A stretch of 64,000 nt of DNA from CAZBUB01 sp046546355 (GTDB lineage Bacteria > Desulfobacterota > Desulfovibrionia > Desulfovibrionales > Desulfothermaceae): contig JBKGXZ010000001.1 in the NCBI GenBank assembly GCA_046546355.1, forward strand, positions 1 through 64,000, read 5' to 3'. A model generated the notes under the pieces. That model had not been told where the DNA came from. It did not search any database and was given only the letters and a program-made list of their open reading frames with translations. A program made the position numbers and the translations under genes. Shown piece after piece: positions 1 through 8,474 of the stretch (positions within the stretch are counted from its first letter, which is position 1; each line of letters opens with the position of its first letter).

Positions 1-945
1 AAGCAATGCTATGAGGTCTACAAGCAAAGGTGCTCCTCCTGCCCGCAGTGCCCAGTGCTAAAGACCTTCATGGACGGACAGCAGCATCACTGCGAGACCG
101 TGGTGACCTCAGTGCATGGAGAGCAGTTCAATGTGTTGATCTGGACCGCGCCTTTGAAGGATACCCTGGGGGAGGTGGCCCAGGTCATGGAGATGTCCAT
201 CAATATCACCCAGATCAGGCAGCTGCAGGATCACCTGGCCTCCCTGGGGCTGTTGTTCAGCTCTGTCTCCCACAGCCTGAAGAACCTGTTTACCTCCCTG
301 GATGGGGCTATGTACAAGGTGGGCTCCGGGCTGAGCAAGGGGGACTCTGCAGCAGCCAATCAGGGCCTGCAGAACATGAACAGCGTCCTGGACCGGATCA
401 AGAAGATGGTCCTGGATCTCTTGAACTACGCCAAGAAAGGGGAGCCTGAACTGAAGGCCATGGAGATCGACAACTTCCTGCACGACCTGGTGCAGACGCT
501 GCGTTCCAGGGCCTTAGAGGCAGGAGTGACATTTATATACGAGCAGGAGCTGCACAGGACCTGCTTTTATGCTGATTCCGAACAGCTGTACACCGCAGTG
601 CTGAGTATCCTGGAGAATGCCCTGGATGCCTGCAAAGAGATCCAGGGCTCCCAGAACAGGGAGCCGTTCCTGCGCTTCGCGGTCTTTGCGGGGGACAGCT
701 ACTTGAGCTTTGTGATCCAAGACAACGGCGTGGGCCTGGACAAGAAGACCAAGTCCCAGCTCTTCCAAAAGCCATTCTCTACCAAGGGCAAAAAGGGCAC
801 AGGGCTGGGTCTTTTCCTGGCCAAGCAGATCGTGCAAATGCACCAGGGGGAGATAGAGGTGGAATCCTATCTGGGCCGGGGGTCCACATTTACTTTGCGT
901 TTTCCATTAAAGTCCCAGCCCCAGACAAGTCTATCCTGCGGCTAG
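1..945 (+). CDS. PAS-containing sensor histidine kinase, 3' part only
   Basis: The reading frame is open from the first base, so the N-terminus lies outside the window. The visible 314 residues begin in a PAS fold with a cysteine cluster (CYEVYKQRCSSCPQCPV). A dimerisation/phosphoacceptor helix follows, with SVSHSLKNL and its His at about residue 91 of the fragment. The C-terminal ATPase domain has an N-box (ILENALDAC), DNGVGL, and a G-box (KGTGLGLFLAKQIV). It probably autophosphorylates and passes phosphate to a receiver encoded outside the window. The cysteine signature recurs in two other sensors here (12139..13560 and 18875..21451). It ends 17 bp from the convergent ATPase gene. The kinase assignment is secure; the signal is unknown. 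Confidence 0.9.
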   Translation, partial: KQCYEVYKQRCSSCPQCPVLKTFMDGQQHHCETVVTSVHGEQFNVLIWTAPLKDTLGEVAQVMEMSINITQIRQLQDHLASLGLLFSSVSHSLKNLFTSLDGAMYKVGSGLSKGDSAAANQGLQNMNSVLDRIKKMVLDLLNYAKKGEPELKAMEIDNFLHDLVQTLRSRALEAGVTFIYEQELHRTCFYADSEQLYTAVLSILENALDACKEIQGSQNREPFLRFAVFAGDSYLSFVIQDNGVGLDKKTKSQLFQKPFSTKGKKGTGLGLFLAKQIVQMHQGEIEVESYLGRGSTFTLRFPLKSQPQTSLSCG

Positions 946-962
946 AAAGTTTCGTGGTGGTC

Positions 963-2183
963 CTAATAAAGAAAACCAAAAAGCCAGAGTGGGACTTTGG
1001 CCCCAAATCCGGCTTCTATACCGTCAGCTGCAATATAGGCGTTTTCGATTCCCTGGATTTGTTTGCCACTTTTATTTTGGCCTCCGATTTCAAAAGTAAA
1101 TTTTTTATTAACCAGGAAATCTCCTGAGTCTGAAGTGCACAGTGATGAGCCGGATTGAAATGGGTGATTGATGTAAGCATTGAGCATTTGGCTTACAAAG
1201 AAAGTTTCTCTTATGGTGCCAGTATTGACTTTTTCTGTTAAGGCATGGGCCAAGTTGGGGTTTTCCAGGTAGATTTTATCCGGCTTGGATATTATCTTGT
1301 AACCAGAATCAGCCCCTCTGACCAGATTCAAGAGCCTGGCTTGATAAAGTTTTTCCAGGTATTCATAGACTTTTGGTCGGGAGATTTCAGTGTTTGTCGC
1401 GATCTTCTGGATATTAACCCGAGAGGGTGAGGACAGGGCCAGAAAAGAAATCAGTTTTTTTAACTTATTGATTTGGCGTAGCTCTATGTGCCCGGCCTGG
1501 GGCAGATCTGTCTCCAGCAACTGATTGATCACGTTGCCCAATTTTATGGGATAGGTATCCTTTCCCTCCAGGAAAAACGGATAATAACCATAATGCAGAT
1601 AGTTTTGAAAATGTGCAAGAGGCTTGATTTTGCTGTTGATCTCTCTGGCGTGGCTTGCGTGTTCATATAGCATTTCCTGCAGACTGAGGACAGGAAATGT
1701 TATTCCCAGATCAAAAATCAAAAATTCCCGAAAAGAAAGTCCGGGCAAGAAATATATCACCGCCCTTCGGCTTAGATCGCTGTCCTGCTCTTGCATTTGC
1801 AGCACACTTGATCCGGAAAAAATAATCTGCAGACTGGGACAGGAATCATAAAGGGCTTTGATATGTCTGGCCCAGCCGGGATACTTGTGCACTTCATCCA
1901 GAATCAGGATCTGCCCTCCGTATGCGTAAAATTCCTTGCCGAAGTCGTAAAGTGAGTGGGACTGGAAATTTGGATGATCTACAGAGATGTAAAGTGCTTT
2001 GCCAGTTCCAAGATTCTGTTCGAGCAAATATTGCAATATCATGGTGGTTTTGCCTGTGCCACGGGCTCCTAGCACAGCTAGACACCTAGCAGACCAATCC
2101 ACGATCCAGTACATGTATCTTTTCGTGTAGGGCAGACTTCGCAGCCTTGCTTCCTGCTCTGAAAGCCAGTATTCCATAGACAC
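963..2183 (-). CDS. AAA+ family ATPase, DUF4143-like
   Basis: A 406-residue protein with Walker A GARGTGKTT at residues 39-47 and a Walker B-like ILILDEVHKYPGW near residue 92, followed by an arginine-containing FSGSSVLQM segment. The C-terminal half has a winged-helix-like part (TNTEISRPKVYEYLEKLY) and then a region resembling the DUF4143 domain of COG1373-type ATPases. These are common, poorly understood, often mobile accessory genes sometimes discussed as toxin-antitoxin-like. The gene is clearly more AT-rich than the kinase fragment it converges with, which suggests horizontal acquisition. No partner gene is adjacent. Family confidence is good; the biological role is unknown. Confidence 0.8.
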   Translation of the reverse strand: MSMEYWLSEQEARLRSLPYTKRYMYWIVDWSARCLAVLGARGTGKTTMILQYLLEQNLGTGKALYISVDHPNFQSHSLYDFGKEFYAYGGQILILDEVHKYPGWARHIKALYDSCPSLQIIFSGSSVLQMQEQDSDLSRRAVIYFLPGLSFREFLIFDLGITFPVLSLQEMLYEHASHAREINSKIKPLAHFQNYLHYGYYPFFLEGKDTYPIKLGNVINQLLETDLPQAGHIELRQINKLKKLISFLALSSPSRVNIQKIATNTEISRPKVYEYLEKLYQARLLNLVRGADSGYKIISKPDKIYLENPNLAHALTEKVNTGTIRETFFVSQMLNAYINHPFQSGSSLCTSDSGDFLVNKKFTFEIGGQNKSGKQIQGIENAYIAADGIEAGFGAKVPLWLFGFLY

Positions 2184-2316
2184 TCCTGGTCAACCTATAA
2201 ATGTTATGTTTATAAAACACTAATTGCTTAAAAATGTCAATCGGAATTGACACAAAAGGTGAACAGGAATTGTTGCAGGATACAAGTTGGGGGGCCTCGC
2301 CTAGGGCCAGCAGAAT

Positions 2317-2623
2317 ATGCAGGCAGTGATTAGAGAAATATTTTGGGAGTACCCCAAGGGTGTGAATTACTACGACATTCCCAAACAGGTCAGGGTGCAG
2401 TGGATCGTAGATCATTGGCCCCAGATAGACTGGATGTTCCGGAAGAACAGGATCAGCCAGGCAGACCTGCATGCTTTGCTAAGAGATCTGGCGCGAGCTC
2501 GATGAAGTGGTCTGCAAAAACGAGATAGTGGAGCATGTGCTCAGGGAGCTGGTAAGGGAAGGCGAGACTGTGGAGACGTCTTCGCTGCAGCCTCAAAGCA
2601 AGATCAGTGCTTACTGCGGCTAG
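2317..2623 (+). pseudogene. Frameshifted remnant of a small unknown gene
   Basis: An open frame starts at ATG 2317 and encodes a charged, aromatic-rich peptide (MQAVIREIFWEYPKGVNYY at its start), stopping at 2505. A second frame overlapping its end reads EIWRELDEVVCKNEIVEHVL and continues to a TAG at 2621-2623. Removing one base near 2478 joins the two into a continuous protein of about 100 residues of plausible composition. I read this as one gene broken by a +1 frameshift. The family was not recognised. It sits between the AT-rich ATPase gene and the transporter pair, in a zone with other signs of decay. A programmed frameshift or two tiny overlapping genes is possible but less likely. Confidence 0.45.
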
Positions 2624-2752
2624 GGCCTGGGATACGGCCTAGAGCAGCTGAGTAATCTTCTACAGATACGCCACTTAGAAAAAGGCCAAAAAGAAGCCCC
2701 GAAAGTCGAATTAGGATTCTAAGCAAAGTGAAGAAGTTCAGTAACAGATATT

Positions 2753-3175
2753 TTAGTGTCCACCTACCTTGAGAATGCCGCTTGCTGCAAAAATCAAGAT
2801 TAACGCTTCAAGAGCAACAAAAATTGCATACAGCATATCTTTTTGCTTGAGTAGAAGAGGAATGATTGAAATATAACAAAATATTGTGACTGCTGCCAGC
2901 AGAGTAATCCCGACAAAATTCAAGATGTCTGAGTAACCCAGAAGGGCTATCCATCCCCAGCCATCAGGGATATCAGCACTGTGCAGATATTCTGCTGCTG
3001 ATGTATGCCAGTAGTTAGCGATTTTGTCCAAAGCGATATATGGCTCAATGATGCCAAAGGCATAAATCATAAAGGTTAGTAAGAGCAACCCCAGGCCTAA
3101 ATACATACCTTTTTCAAGCATTTCTGCATAAAGCTGCTGTTCAGGTGCGACATATTCACTTCTTTGATCTCTCAT
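2753..3175 (-). CDS. Small multi-pass membrane protein, TauE/SafE partner
   Basis: A 140-residue protein with three hydrophobic segments (about residues 22-42, 88-110 and 115-135) and a soluble stretch between the first two. The start ATG is preceded by AAGGAGG at good spacing. It lies 43 bp downstream of the TauE/SafE permease gene on the same strand, so the two probably form one transcript. Size, topology and this neighbour resemble DUF1634-type proteins, which are often encoded beside TauE/SafE permeases, but I cannot confirm that family from sequence alone. A plausible role is accessory subunit of the permease in the inner membrane. Confidence 0.75.
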   Translation of the reverse strand: MRDQRSEYVAPEQQLYAEMLEKGMYLGLGLLLLTFMIYAFGIIEPYIALDKIANYWHTSAAEYLHSADIPDGWGWIALLGYSDILNFVGITLLAAVTIFCYISIIPLLLKQKDMLYAIFVALEALILIFAASGILKVGGH

Positions 3176-3218
3176 GATTAAGCCTCCTTAATGAATTGAT
3201 CAATACCACTAAATCAGC

Positions 3219-4178
3219 TCATATTCCAAAGCCTTTCAACAAGGCCCTTAACCCTGCAAATGCCAGGAGAGCAATCACCATCCAGCGAATGAAAGTAGGT
3301 TTAGCAACTTTGAGCAAACGTACACCTACTATTGAACCAAGCATAATGCCCACTAGAGATGGTACTACCAGCATTGGGATCACTGCTCCTTGATTAATAT
3401 ATATCCAGGCAGCAGATGTATCAGTGATAGACAGCAGGAACTTGCTGGAGGCTACACTAACTTTCAAAGGGGCTCCCATGACAAGATTGAGCACTGGCAC
3501 ATTGGCCCATCCTGCGCCAAGGCCGAACATACCAGCCATTAAACCAATGCCCGTAAAAAGCAACAGTCCTAAAGGGGTGCGGTGAATCCTCCAATCGATT
3601 TCTTTGACTGCAGAGTCTTCATAATAGACACCATAAATTCGCAGGGCGGATGAAAGTTTGTCGGATTTAGGAACATCTGGATATTCTGTTTTTTTGGAGA
3701 GGAGCATCAAAGTGCAGATGCCTAGAATGGTTAGACCTAGTGCAATCTGGACGACATTGGTGGGCAATGCAAGCCCTATCATAGCGCCCAGAATGGCGAA
3801 AGTTGAGGCGATTAGTGCCACTGGAATAGCTAGCCTGAGGCTGGCCAGGCCCGACTTTAAAAGCCCTGGTCCAGCAGCTAGTGCGCCACAGAGGGCGACC
3901 AAAAGTCCGGTTCCTCTGACGAAGTCCAGATGAAAAGGGAAAAATCCACTTATGATGGGTACAAACAAGACTCCGCCACCAACCCCTCCTAATACAGCTA
4001 GTATCCCCAAAATAAAAGTTACTAAAAAAAGAACCAGCGGCCAAACCCACCAGGCAAGGCTGCTGTCTGCTTCAGCTGCAGCTTGTGCGGTCTGTTCTGC
4101 AAACGCAGGGGATATGAACGATGCTAAAAAAAATATAAAGCTAAAGATAAATAACAGTGTGCAGCCTTTCTTAAGCAT
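3219..4178 (-). CDS. TauE/SafE family sulfite/organosulfonate-type permease
   Basis: A 319-residue inner-membrane protein. I place the start at ATG 4178 because AAGGAGAAGG precedes it at correct spacing; the in-frame ATG at 4205 has no such site. A signal-like hydrophobic N-terminus ending near SPAFAEQ is followed by about eight transmembrane segments. The glycine-rich repeats GGVGGGVLFVPII and GLGAGWANVPVLNLVMG are the duplicated signature of the TauE/SafE (COG0730) family, whose members export or import sulfite, sulfonates and related anions. A roughly 110-residue soluble insertion (TEYPDVPKSDK region) lies mid-protein. A weak sigma-54-like element (GG-N10-GC, minus strand, 4272-4285) lies upstream. 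Confidence 0.88.
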   Translation of the reverse strand: MLKKGCTLLFIFSFIFFLASFISPAFAEQTAQAAAEADSSLAWWVWPLVLFLVTFILGILAVLGGVGGGVLFVPIISGFFPFHLDFVRGTGLLVALCGALAAGPGLLKSGLASLRLAIPVALIASTFAILGAMIGLALPTNVVQIALGLTILGICTLMLLSKKTEYPDVPKSDKLSSALRIYGVYYEDSAVKEIDWRIHRTPLGLLLFTGIGLMAGMFGLGAGWANVPVLNLVMGAPLKVSVASSKFLLSITDTSAAWIYINQGAVIPMLVVPSLVGIMLGSIVGVRLLKVAKPTFIRWMVIALLAFAGLRALLKGFGI

Positions 4179-4645
4179 TTTCCTTCTCCTTGACAACCGG
4201 TTCATAGCTTAGATCTACTGCATAAACAAAAAAAGGTCATCCAATTAACCGTTAATGGTACTTGATTTTGTGCAGGGCCATTACCTCAAAAGCCTTAAAT
4301 GAAAATTTTTTCCAGGGGGAATTCAAGCCCGGCCTTATGGACTCGATTTTTTAATTGGCTAAAACTAACTGAAAATATACGTGCATTTTTTGTTAATAAA
4401 ATTAAAAGGTTGCTTACAACTCCCTATTGTTTCAGTTAATTAGTCAATGTACTTATTTTTCTAAGGAGCTATAAATAAAAAGCTTGCTTTTGTCAAAGAG
4501 GCAAACTCATGTTTCTTTTTTTATAGGCATTGTCAATGCAATATACAGCCATTTCAGCAAGTTATCTAAAATATGTAAGTCCCAAAAAGGTTTACTGAAG
4601 CAACTATCTGATTAGCCAGGCGACAAGTACACCTCAAAAGTGATC

Positions 4646-4801
4646 ATGGAAGAAATGCTCGACCTGGACTGCATTCTCACCTGGCATAAGGACGCCACAA
4701 AGCCGGATCTCGGCCTGGAGACCCCAAGCGAGCTCCAGGCCGAGATCCTCAAGGGACTGGGCCATGTAATACAAGACGCATGGGTTCTACAGGCACAATA
4801 A
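4646..4801 (+). pseudogene. Possible gene fragment, 51 codons
   Basis: In this frame the DNA reads MEEMLDLDCILTWHKDATKP and continues to a TAA at 4799-4801, giving an acidic, helical-looking 51-residue peptide. The frame is open upstream only to a TAG at 4613. No ribosome-binding site is apparent and a perfect hairpin lies inside the frame, so this may be the tail of a decayed gene rather than a live one. Family not recognised. Confidence 0.3.
4706..4747. repeat. Perfect 15-bp inverted repeat
   Basis: GATCTCGGCCTGGAG (4706-4720) is exactly complementary to CTCCAGGCCGAGATC (4733-4747), separated by 12 bases. No T-run follows on either strand, so it is not a typical terminator. It could be a protein-binding dyad or part of a decayed mobile element. 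Confidence 0.85.
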
Positions 4802-5183
4802 GCAAATCGCAAGCTATTTCAGCATGTAAGGCCCTGCGCACCCATTAATTCCTGAAAGTCGAGGCAGAGAATCGCTCAATTTAGGATTAGATAAGATTGT
4901 TCTGAGCAAGATGCAGGGCAGCATGCGAACATCATGATTTTTCTGGAGCAAAAATTAGGAGGGTAAATATTGGTAAGGGGAGTTGGGCAATTTTTTGCCC
5001 ATGTAGCACTGGACTAACTCCAAGCTCTGATACCAGCCCTTGACCCGTATGCCGTGGCCCAGACTTACTTTGGCTTGCCCACCCTCTAGCTGGTTAGGCC
5101 TGCGGGCTGGGCGGCACCCCGGACAGTGCCTCTCATTCCATGCGCAATCTAGTTAGTTGGATGTGCTGGCACAGTGACAAGCA

Positions 5184-5236
5184 AAAACCGATCCGCATGC
5201 TCGAGGAGCCGTGTCCGGAGCAGACGGATCGGTTTT
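5184..5236. terminator. Inverted repeat, candidate bidirectional terminator
   Basis: AAAACCGATCCG (5184-5195) pairs perfectly with CGGATCGGTTTT (5225-5236). Read on the minus strand the stem ends in TTTTT, about 110 bases after the SLC13 stop, so it may end the transporter operon. The 29-base interior contains GAGGAGCCGTGTCCGG, which resembles the start of a group II intron domain V; see findings. Confidence 0.5.
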
Positions 5237-5347
5237 GACGGCCTGGGCTATCAGGCAAAAAGTGAGGTTTACATAAAATTCGATAATAACCTGTTGTTAT
5301 GATACAATTTTGAGTACAAAATGACCTTGCAAGGATGAAGGTCGAGT

Positions 5348-7159
5348 TTAAATCCCATAAAAGAAATAAATAATCAAAAGCTCCACAGCTAAAAATAGCA
5401 TAGTCATAATTGCGCCTGCTTTGGCGTAGTCCACAGTTCGATAACCACCAGGACGCATGATCAATGCATTTACTTGATGTGTGGGCAGAATAAAGGTGTT
5501 AGATGCTGAAATCCCAACAACCAGTGCAGCCATCCGCGGGTCAGCTCCCGCCATTAAAGCCATGTTCATGCAAAGTGGGACCAACAGAACAGTAGCTCCG
5601 ACATTAGAGATAACCAGAGTGAAAAAGGATGTCATGAGCCCCACAACAGCTAGCAACATGATGGGCGAGGGCTCACCAATAAGCCCCAAGACTCCTTCGG
5701 CAATAAATTCTGCAGTCCCAGTATTCTCAAATGCTATGCCAAGGGGAATCAGGCCTGCCAAAAGAAAGACAGTCATCCAGTCCACAGCCCTGTAAGCCTC
5801 ATCAATTTTTAGCACCCCGGTGATGATCATCCCTAATGCTCCAGACATTAGGGCCACAGAGAGCTGCATGTCAGTAAATATGACCTGAAAAAGAGCCAAG
5901 CCTAGCCAAAAAAGGGCAAGTTTGGATTTTTGGGGGCGTAGAATTTCGCCTTCCAGTGGAGTAGAAAAAGTAAGTGATCTTGGTTGAGGATAGTTTTTCA
6001 AAATATGAAAGCGCTCCCATGGGCCCTGCAGTAACAAGGTGTCACCCATTTGGAGGGGAATGTGTGTCAACCCGGAATAATAGATGCGATTGCCTTTATA
6101 AAGTGCAAGTGGATTAACACCATAAAGCTCTTTGAAGTTCACTTCGCTTATGGTTTTGCCTATGAGCTCAGAGCGAGGAGATACAATCGTTTCTGCCAGA
6201 CCTGCATTAGTTCTTGACAAAGACTCTGCAAATTCATCCAGGTCAGATTTTATCTGCCAACCGAACAAAGCAGCCATTTTTTCAACATTCCTTTGCCTGC
6301 CAACTACAGCGATATCGTCTCCAGGGGAAATTAAGTCATGGCTGCGAGGCACAAAGCTTTTTACCTTTTTTCCGGAAAAATTGATGGCGACCACAGTGAC
6401 CAAAAATCTAGACTGAATGTTCAGTTCTTCAAGGGTGTTAGATTCACCTATATTTTCAGGAATGTGAATTTCGTAAATGTTTTCTAAAGTATGATAAGAC
6501 TCGATCAGGGAGGAGGTAACTCCTTTGTCTGTATCTCCACTGCCTGCTGGTAAAATGTATTTGCCAAAAAATATAAAATACAGTATGGCTGTAATAAGCA
6601 AACCAATACCAATAGGAGTCTGAGTGAATAGACCAAATGGTTCTAGCTCTTTCCCCCCAATTTGCATGAGATCGTTTAGCAATATAGTGGGACTGGCACC
6701 GACAAGAGTAACTGTTCCGCCAATAATTGCGCAAAAGCCCATAGGCATAAGCAATCTGGATATAGGGATATTAATCCGCTTGGCAATTCTTTGTGTAACA
6801 GGTAGGAAAAGGGCAGCAGCTCCGATATTTTGCATCATTCCGGAGATCACTCCAACTGTTCCAGAAACTAATGTAATGATTCTAGATTCACTTTTGCCAG
6901 CAAGGTTTATTATAGGATTAGCTACCTGGTTCATAACCCCTGTTTTATCAAGTCCTGCACCTATAATTATGACAGCAATTATAGATACTACAGCATTACT
7001 ACTTAGTCCAACAAATGCTTCTGACGGAGATATGAGACCGATAAGCGGTAGAAGCACCATCATAAGGATTCCTACTACATCTACTCGCACCCACTCAAAG
7101 ACAAAAAGGATTACTACAAAGGCTAGTACAATCAGTGTCATTATCATATCAGGTGTCAT
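5348..7159 (-). CDS. SLC13/DASS-type anion transporter with two TrkA-C domains
   Basis: A 603-residue inner-membrane transporter. I choose ATG 7159 because AAAGGA lies nine bases upstream; a TTG at 7168 is the alternative. About five transmembrane segments (GVISGMMQNIGAAALFLPV, GGTVTLVGASPTILLNDLM) precede two cytoplasmic TrkA-C/RCK-C domains at about residues 205-290 and 295-385. A second membrane half follows with FTLVISNVGATVLLVPL. This SLC13-TrkA_C-TrkA_C-SLC13 layout is typical of sodium-coupled sulfate or other divalent-anion carriers, and in a sulfate reducer sulfate uptake is a reasonable inference. It is the last gene of a minus-strand operon. The 29-residue membrane peptide directly upstream may be its accessory subunit. 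Confidence 0.9.
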   Translation of the reverse strand: MTPDMIMTLIVLAFVVILFVFEWVRVDVVGILMMVLLPLIGLISPSEAFVGLSSNAVVSIIAVIIIGAGLDKTGVMNQVANPIINLAGKSESRIITLVSGTVGVISGMMQNIGAAALFLPVTQRIAKRINIPISRLLMPMGFCAIIGGTVTLVGASPTILLNDLMQIGGKELEPFGLFTQTPIGIGLLITAILYFIFFGKYILPAGSGDTDKGVTSSLIESYHTLENIYEIHIPENIGESNTLEELNIQSRFLVTVVAINFSGKKVKSFVPRSHDLISPGDDIAVVGRQRNVEKMAALFGWQIKSDLDEFAESLSRTNAGLAETIVSPRSELIGKTISEVNFKELYGVNPLALYKGNRIYYSGLTHIPLQMGDTLLLQGPWERFHILKNYPQPRSLTFSTPLEGEILRPQKSKLALFWLGLALFQVIFTDMQLSVALMSGALGMIITGVLKIDEAYRAVDWMTVFLLAGLIPLGIAFENTGTAEFIAEGVLGLIGEPSPIMLLAVVGLMTSFFTLVISNVGATVLLVPLCMNMALMAGADPRMAALVVGISASNTFILPTHQVNALIMRPGGYRTVDYAKAGAIMTMLFLAVELLIIYFFYGI

Positions 7160-7324
7160 ATTAACCAATCCTTTCCTTAATCTGTGAGCTTTTCTTCTCA
7201 GAGTCTAAAACACAAAAAAACGCCCAAGTCAAGAACCTATGCAAGTCCTGGTCATTTGAACAACTGTGCATTGAATGCCAGGTGCTGCAAGAGGTAAGAA
7301 TTGGACGTTTATTTCTGGCTGTTA

Positions 7325-7414
7325 CTAATTTTTTTTGTGCTCTTCCCGATACCAATAACACAGAATTGCTGTGCACGCTACTAGAGTAACTCCGAATAAA
7401 AAGTCAAGTCCCAT
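7325..7414 (-). CDS. 29-residue single-pass membrane peptide
   Basis: A very short gene: ATG at 7414, TAG at 7325-7327. The peptide begins MGLDFLFGVTLVACTAILCY and ends in a charged tail (YREEHKKN). It has one transmembrane helix at about residues 4-22 and a positively charged end. The start is preceded by AAAGGAG five bases away, an excellent ribosome-binding site that overlaps the end of the Usp-like gene, which implies coupled translation. It lies between the Usp-like gene and the SLC13 transporter on the same strand. Known one-helix micropeptides such as KdpF and the small accessory proteins of symporters have this size and position, so a role as transporter subunit is a good inference. 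Confidence 0.75.
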   Translation of the reverse strand: MGLDFLFGVTLVACTAILCYWYREEHKKN

Positions 7415-7424
7415 GCTAGCTCCT

Positions 7425-7976
7425 TTAAACAGTAGCATATACACATAGTGGTTTTTCCCAAGAATTCTCATTCACTGCTACAACATTTTCCTGGCTTTGC
7501 TCCTCTTCTGAGATCACAAATTCTATCTCTTTAATTTCTGTTTGCAAGGCATTAATTACTTGGTCAGTTTCTCCAAACCTAACTACGTGAGAAAAAGAAA
7601 TTTCCATTTCTTTTGACTTCTCTGCAAATAGTTCGGCATTTTCCTGGGAAGCCTCCTCAAATTTTTGCATCTCTGTTTGTGACAAAGAAAAATATCTTTT
7701 TGTCTGCTCAGGTAAAGGGGCAATATTCAATGCAATGATTTTGTAAGACATACATCTGGCTAAATCAATTGCTTGATTGATTATCCTTTGCGAAAAATAG
7801 CTACCACTTCCAATTACAAGTAGGTAGCCAGGCTGCTTTTCAGTAGCTTCTAATTCTGTAGCTGGACCTGGGGCACTTTCTCCAGCTTCGGCAAAAGTAA
7901 TTGACTTTTGATAAGAATCCATTTTGTCACGAAAAGAATTGGTTCTTTGTAAAAAATTCTTAATTTTTGTCCTCAT
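7425..7976 (-). CDS. Usp-like protein with N-terminal FAEAGE motif
   Basis: A 183-residue soluble protein. Residues 20-40 contain YQKSITFAEAGES, a short motif shared with the two proteins encoded at 8475..8954 and 8975..9301. From about residue 50 the sequence follows a universal-stress-protein fold: a first strand LLVIGSGSYFSQRIINQAIDLARC, a strand KIIALNI, a long helical insertion and a final strand pair. The usual ATP-binding G-2x-G-9x-G(S/T) signature near the C-terminus is not evident, so nucleotide binding is doubtful. It lies upstream of the micropeptide and SLC13 transporter. A regulatory or scaffolding role for the transporter is inferred, not shown. Confidence 0.7.
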   Translation of the reverse strand: MRTKIKNFLQRTNSFRDKMDSYQKSITFAEAGESAPGPATELEATEKQPGYLLVIGSGSYFSQRIINQAIDLARCMSYKIIALNIAPLPEQTKRYFSLSQTEMQKFEEASQENAELFAEKSKEMEISFSHVVRFGETDQVINALQTEIKEIEFVISEEEQSQENVVAVNENSWEKPLCVYATV

Positions 7977-8039
7977 ATCGAATCTCCAGATTAAGAAAGT
8001 TTATCTTTTTTGTAGAAAGTCCTGTAGCATTAACGAATA

Positions 8040-8444
8040 TCATAATGTCCCTGACACTGCATAGCTTGCTTTACGCTTTTTATAAGCTTGTCTAATTTTT
8101 TTAACAAGAGAATCTATTTCTACAGGTTTTTGAAGGTAATCAAAAGCTCCGAGACTTATCGCTGCATCTTTGTCCTGCTTTGAGCCATGTCCAGTAAGAA
8201 TAATAACCTGTACTTCTGGATACATATGTTTGACTTTTTTTAAAACCTCAATTCCATCTATACCTGGCATTCTAAGATCTAATACAATGATGTCAGGTAT
8301 ATCATTGTCAATCATCTTAAGCGCAGTTTCACCATTTAGTGCTATATCTGCGTTAAATAATCGCATATTAATTCTTTCAGCCAATGTGTTTACAAATTCT
8401 TCTTCGTCATCTACTAGCAGTATTTTTATATATTCTTGAGCCAT
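8040..8444 (-). CDS. Single-domain response regulator (receiver)
   Basis: A 134-residue stand-alone receiver. It has the acidic pair in LLVDDEEEF, the phosphoacceptor Asp in IIVLDLRMPGIDG, the conserved Thr in IILTGHG, and the conserved Lys in YLQKPVE, so it should be phosphorylatable. There is no output domain beyond a short basic tail. It closely resembles the receiver at 9697..10065 (same VDDEEEF and LTGHGS blocks), suggesting duplication. It lies in the minus-strand operon between the degenerate receiver and the Usp-like gene, and may act by protein contact or in a phosphorelay with the kinase at 10055..11785. Confidence 0.9.
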   Translation of the reverse strand: MAQEYIKILLVDDEEEFVNTLAERINMRLFNADIALNGETALKMIDNDIPDIIVLDLRMPGIDGIEVLKKVKHMYPEVQVIILTGHGSKQDKDAAISLGAFDYLQKPVEIDSLVKKIRQAYKKRKASYAVSGTL

Positions 8445-8474
8445 TTTATTATTTCCTGTAATTTTTAAGCAACT

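Larger units (their letters stand above)
4206..5347. other. 1.1-kb intergenic region, no intact gene
   Basis: No convincing gene spans this region. The first 430 bases are very AT-rich and include the probable promoter region of the TauE/SafE gene. From 4615 the composition shifts to GC-rich, and there is a 51-codon open fragment, a perfect 15-bp inverted repeat (4706-4747) and a 12-bp inverted repeat (5184-5236). The abrupt change in composition and isolated coding-like fragment suggest remnants of inserted DNA. Confidence 0.6.

Noticed and set aside
4272..4285. Possible sigma-54 promoter before the TauE/SafE gene
   Set aside because: GG-N10-GC spacing is right, but three conserved bases differ from consensus; kept only as a remark on that gene.
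4612..4812. 66-codon minus-strand open frame rich in Ser, Arg and Cys
   Set aside because: Composition looks antisense to the more protein-like plus-strand fragment at 4646-4801.
7161..7376. 71-codon minus-strand open frame before the SLC13 gene
   Set aside because: It overlaps the better supported 29-residue peptide gene in another frame, has no ribosome-binding site, and has an unprotein-like composition.
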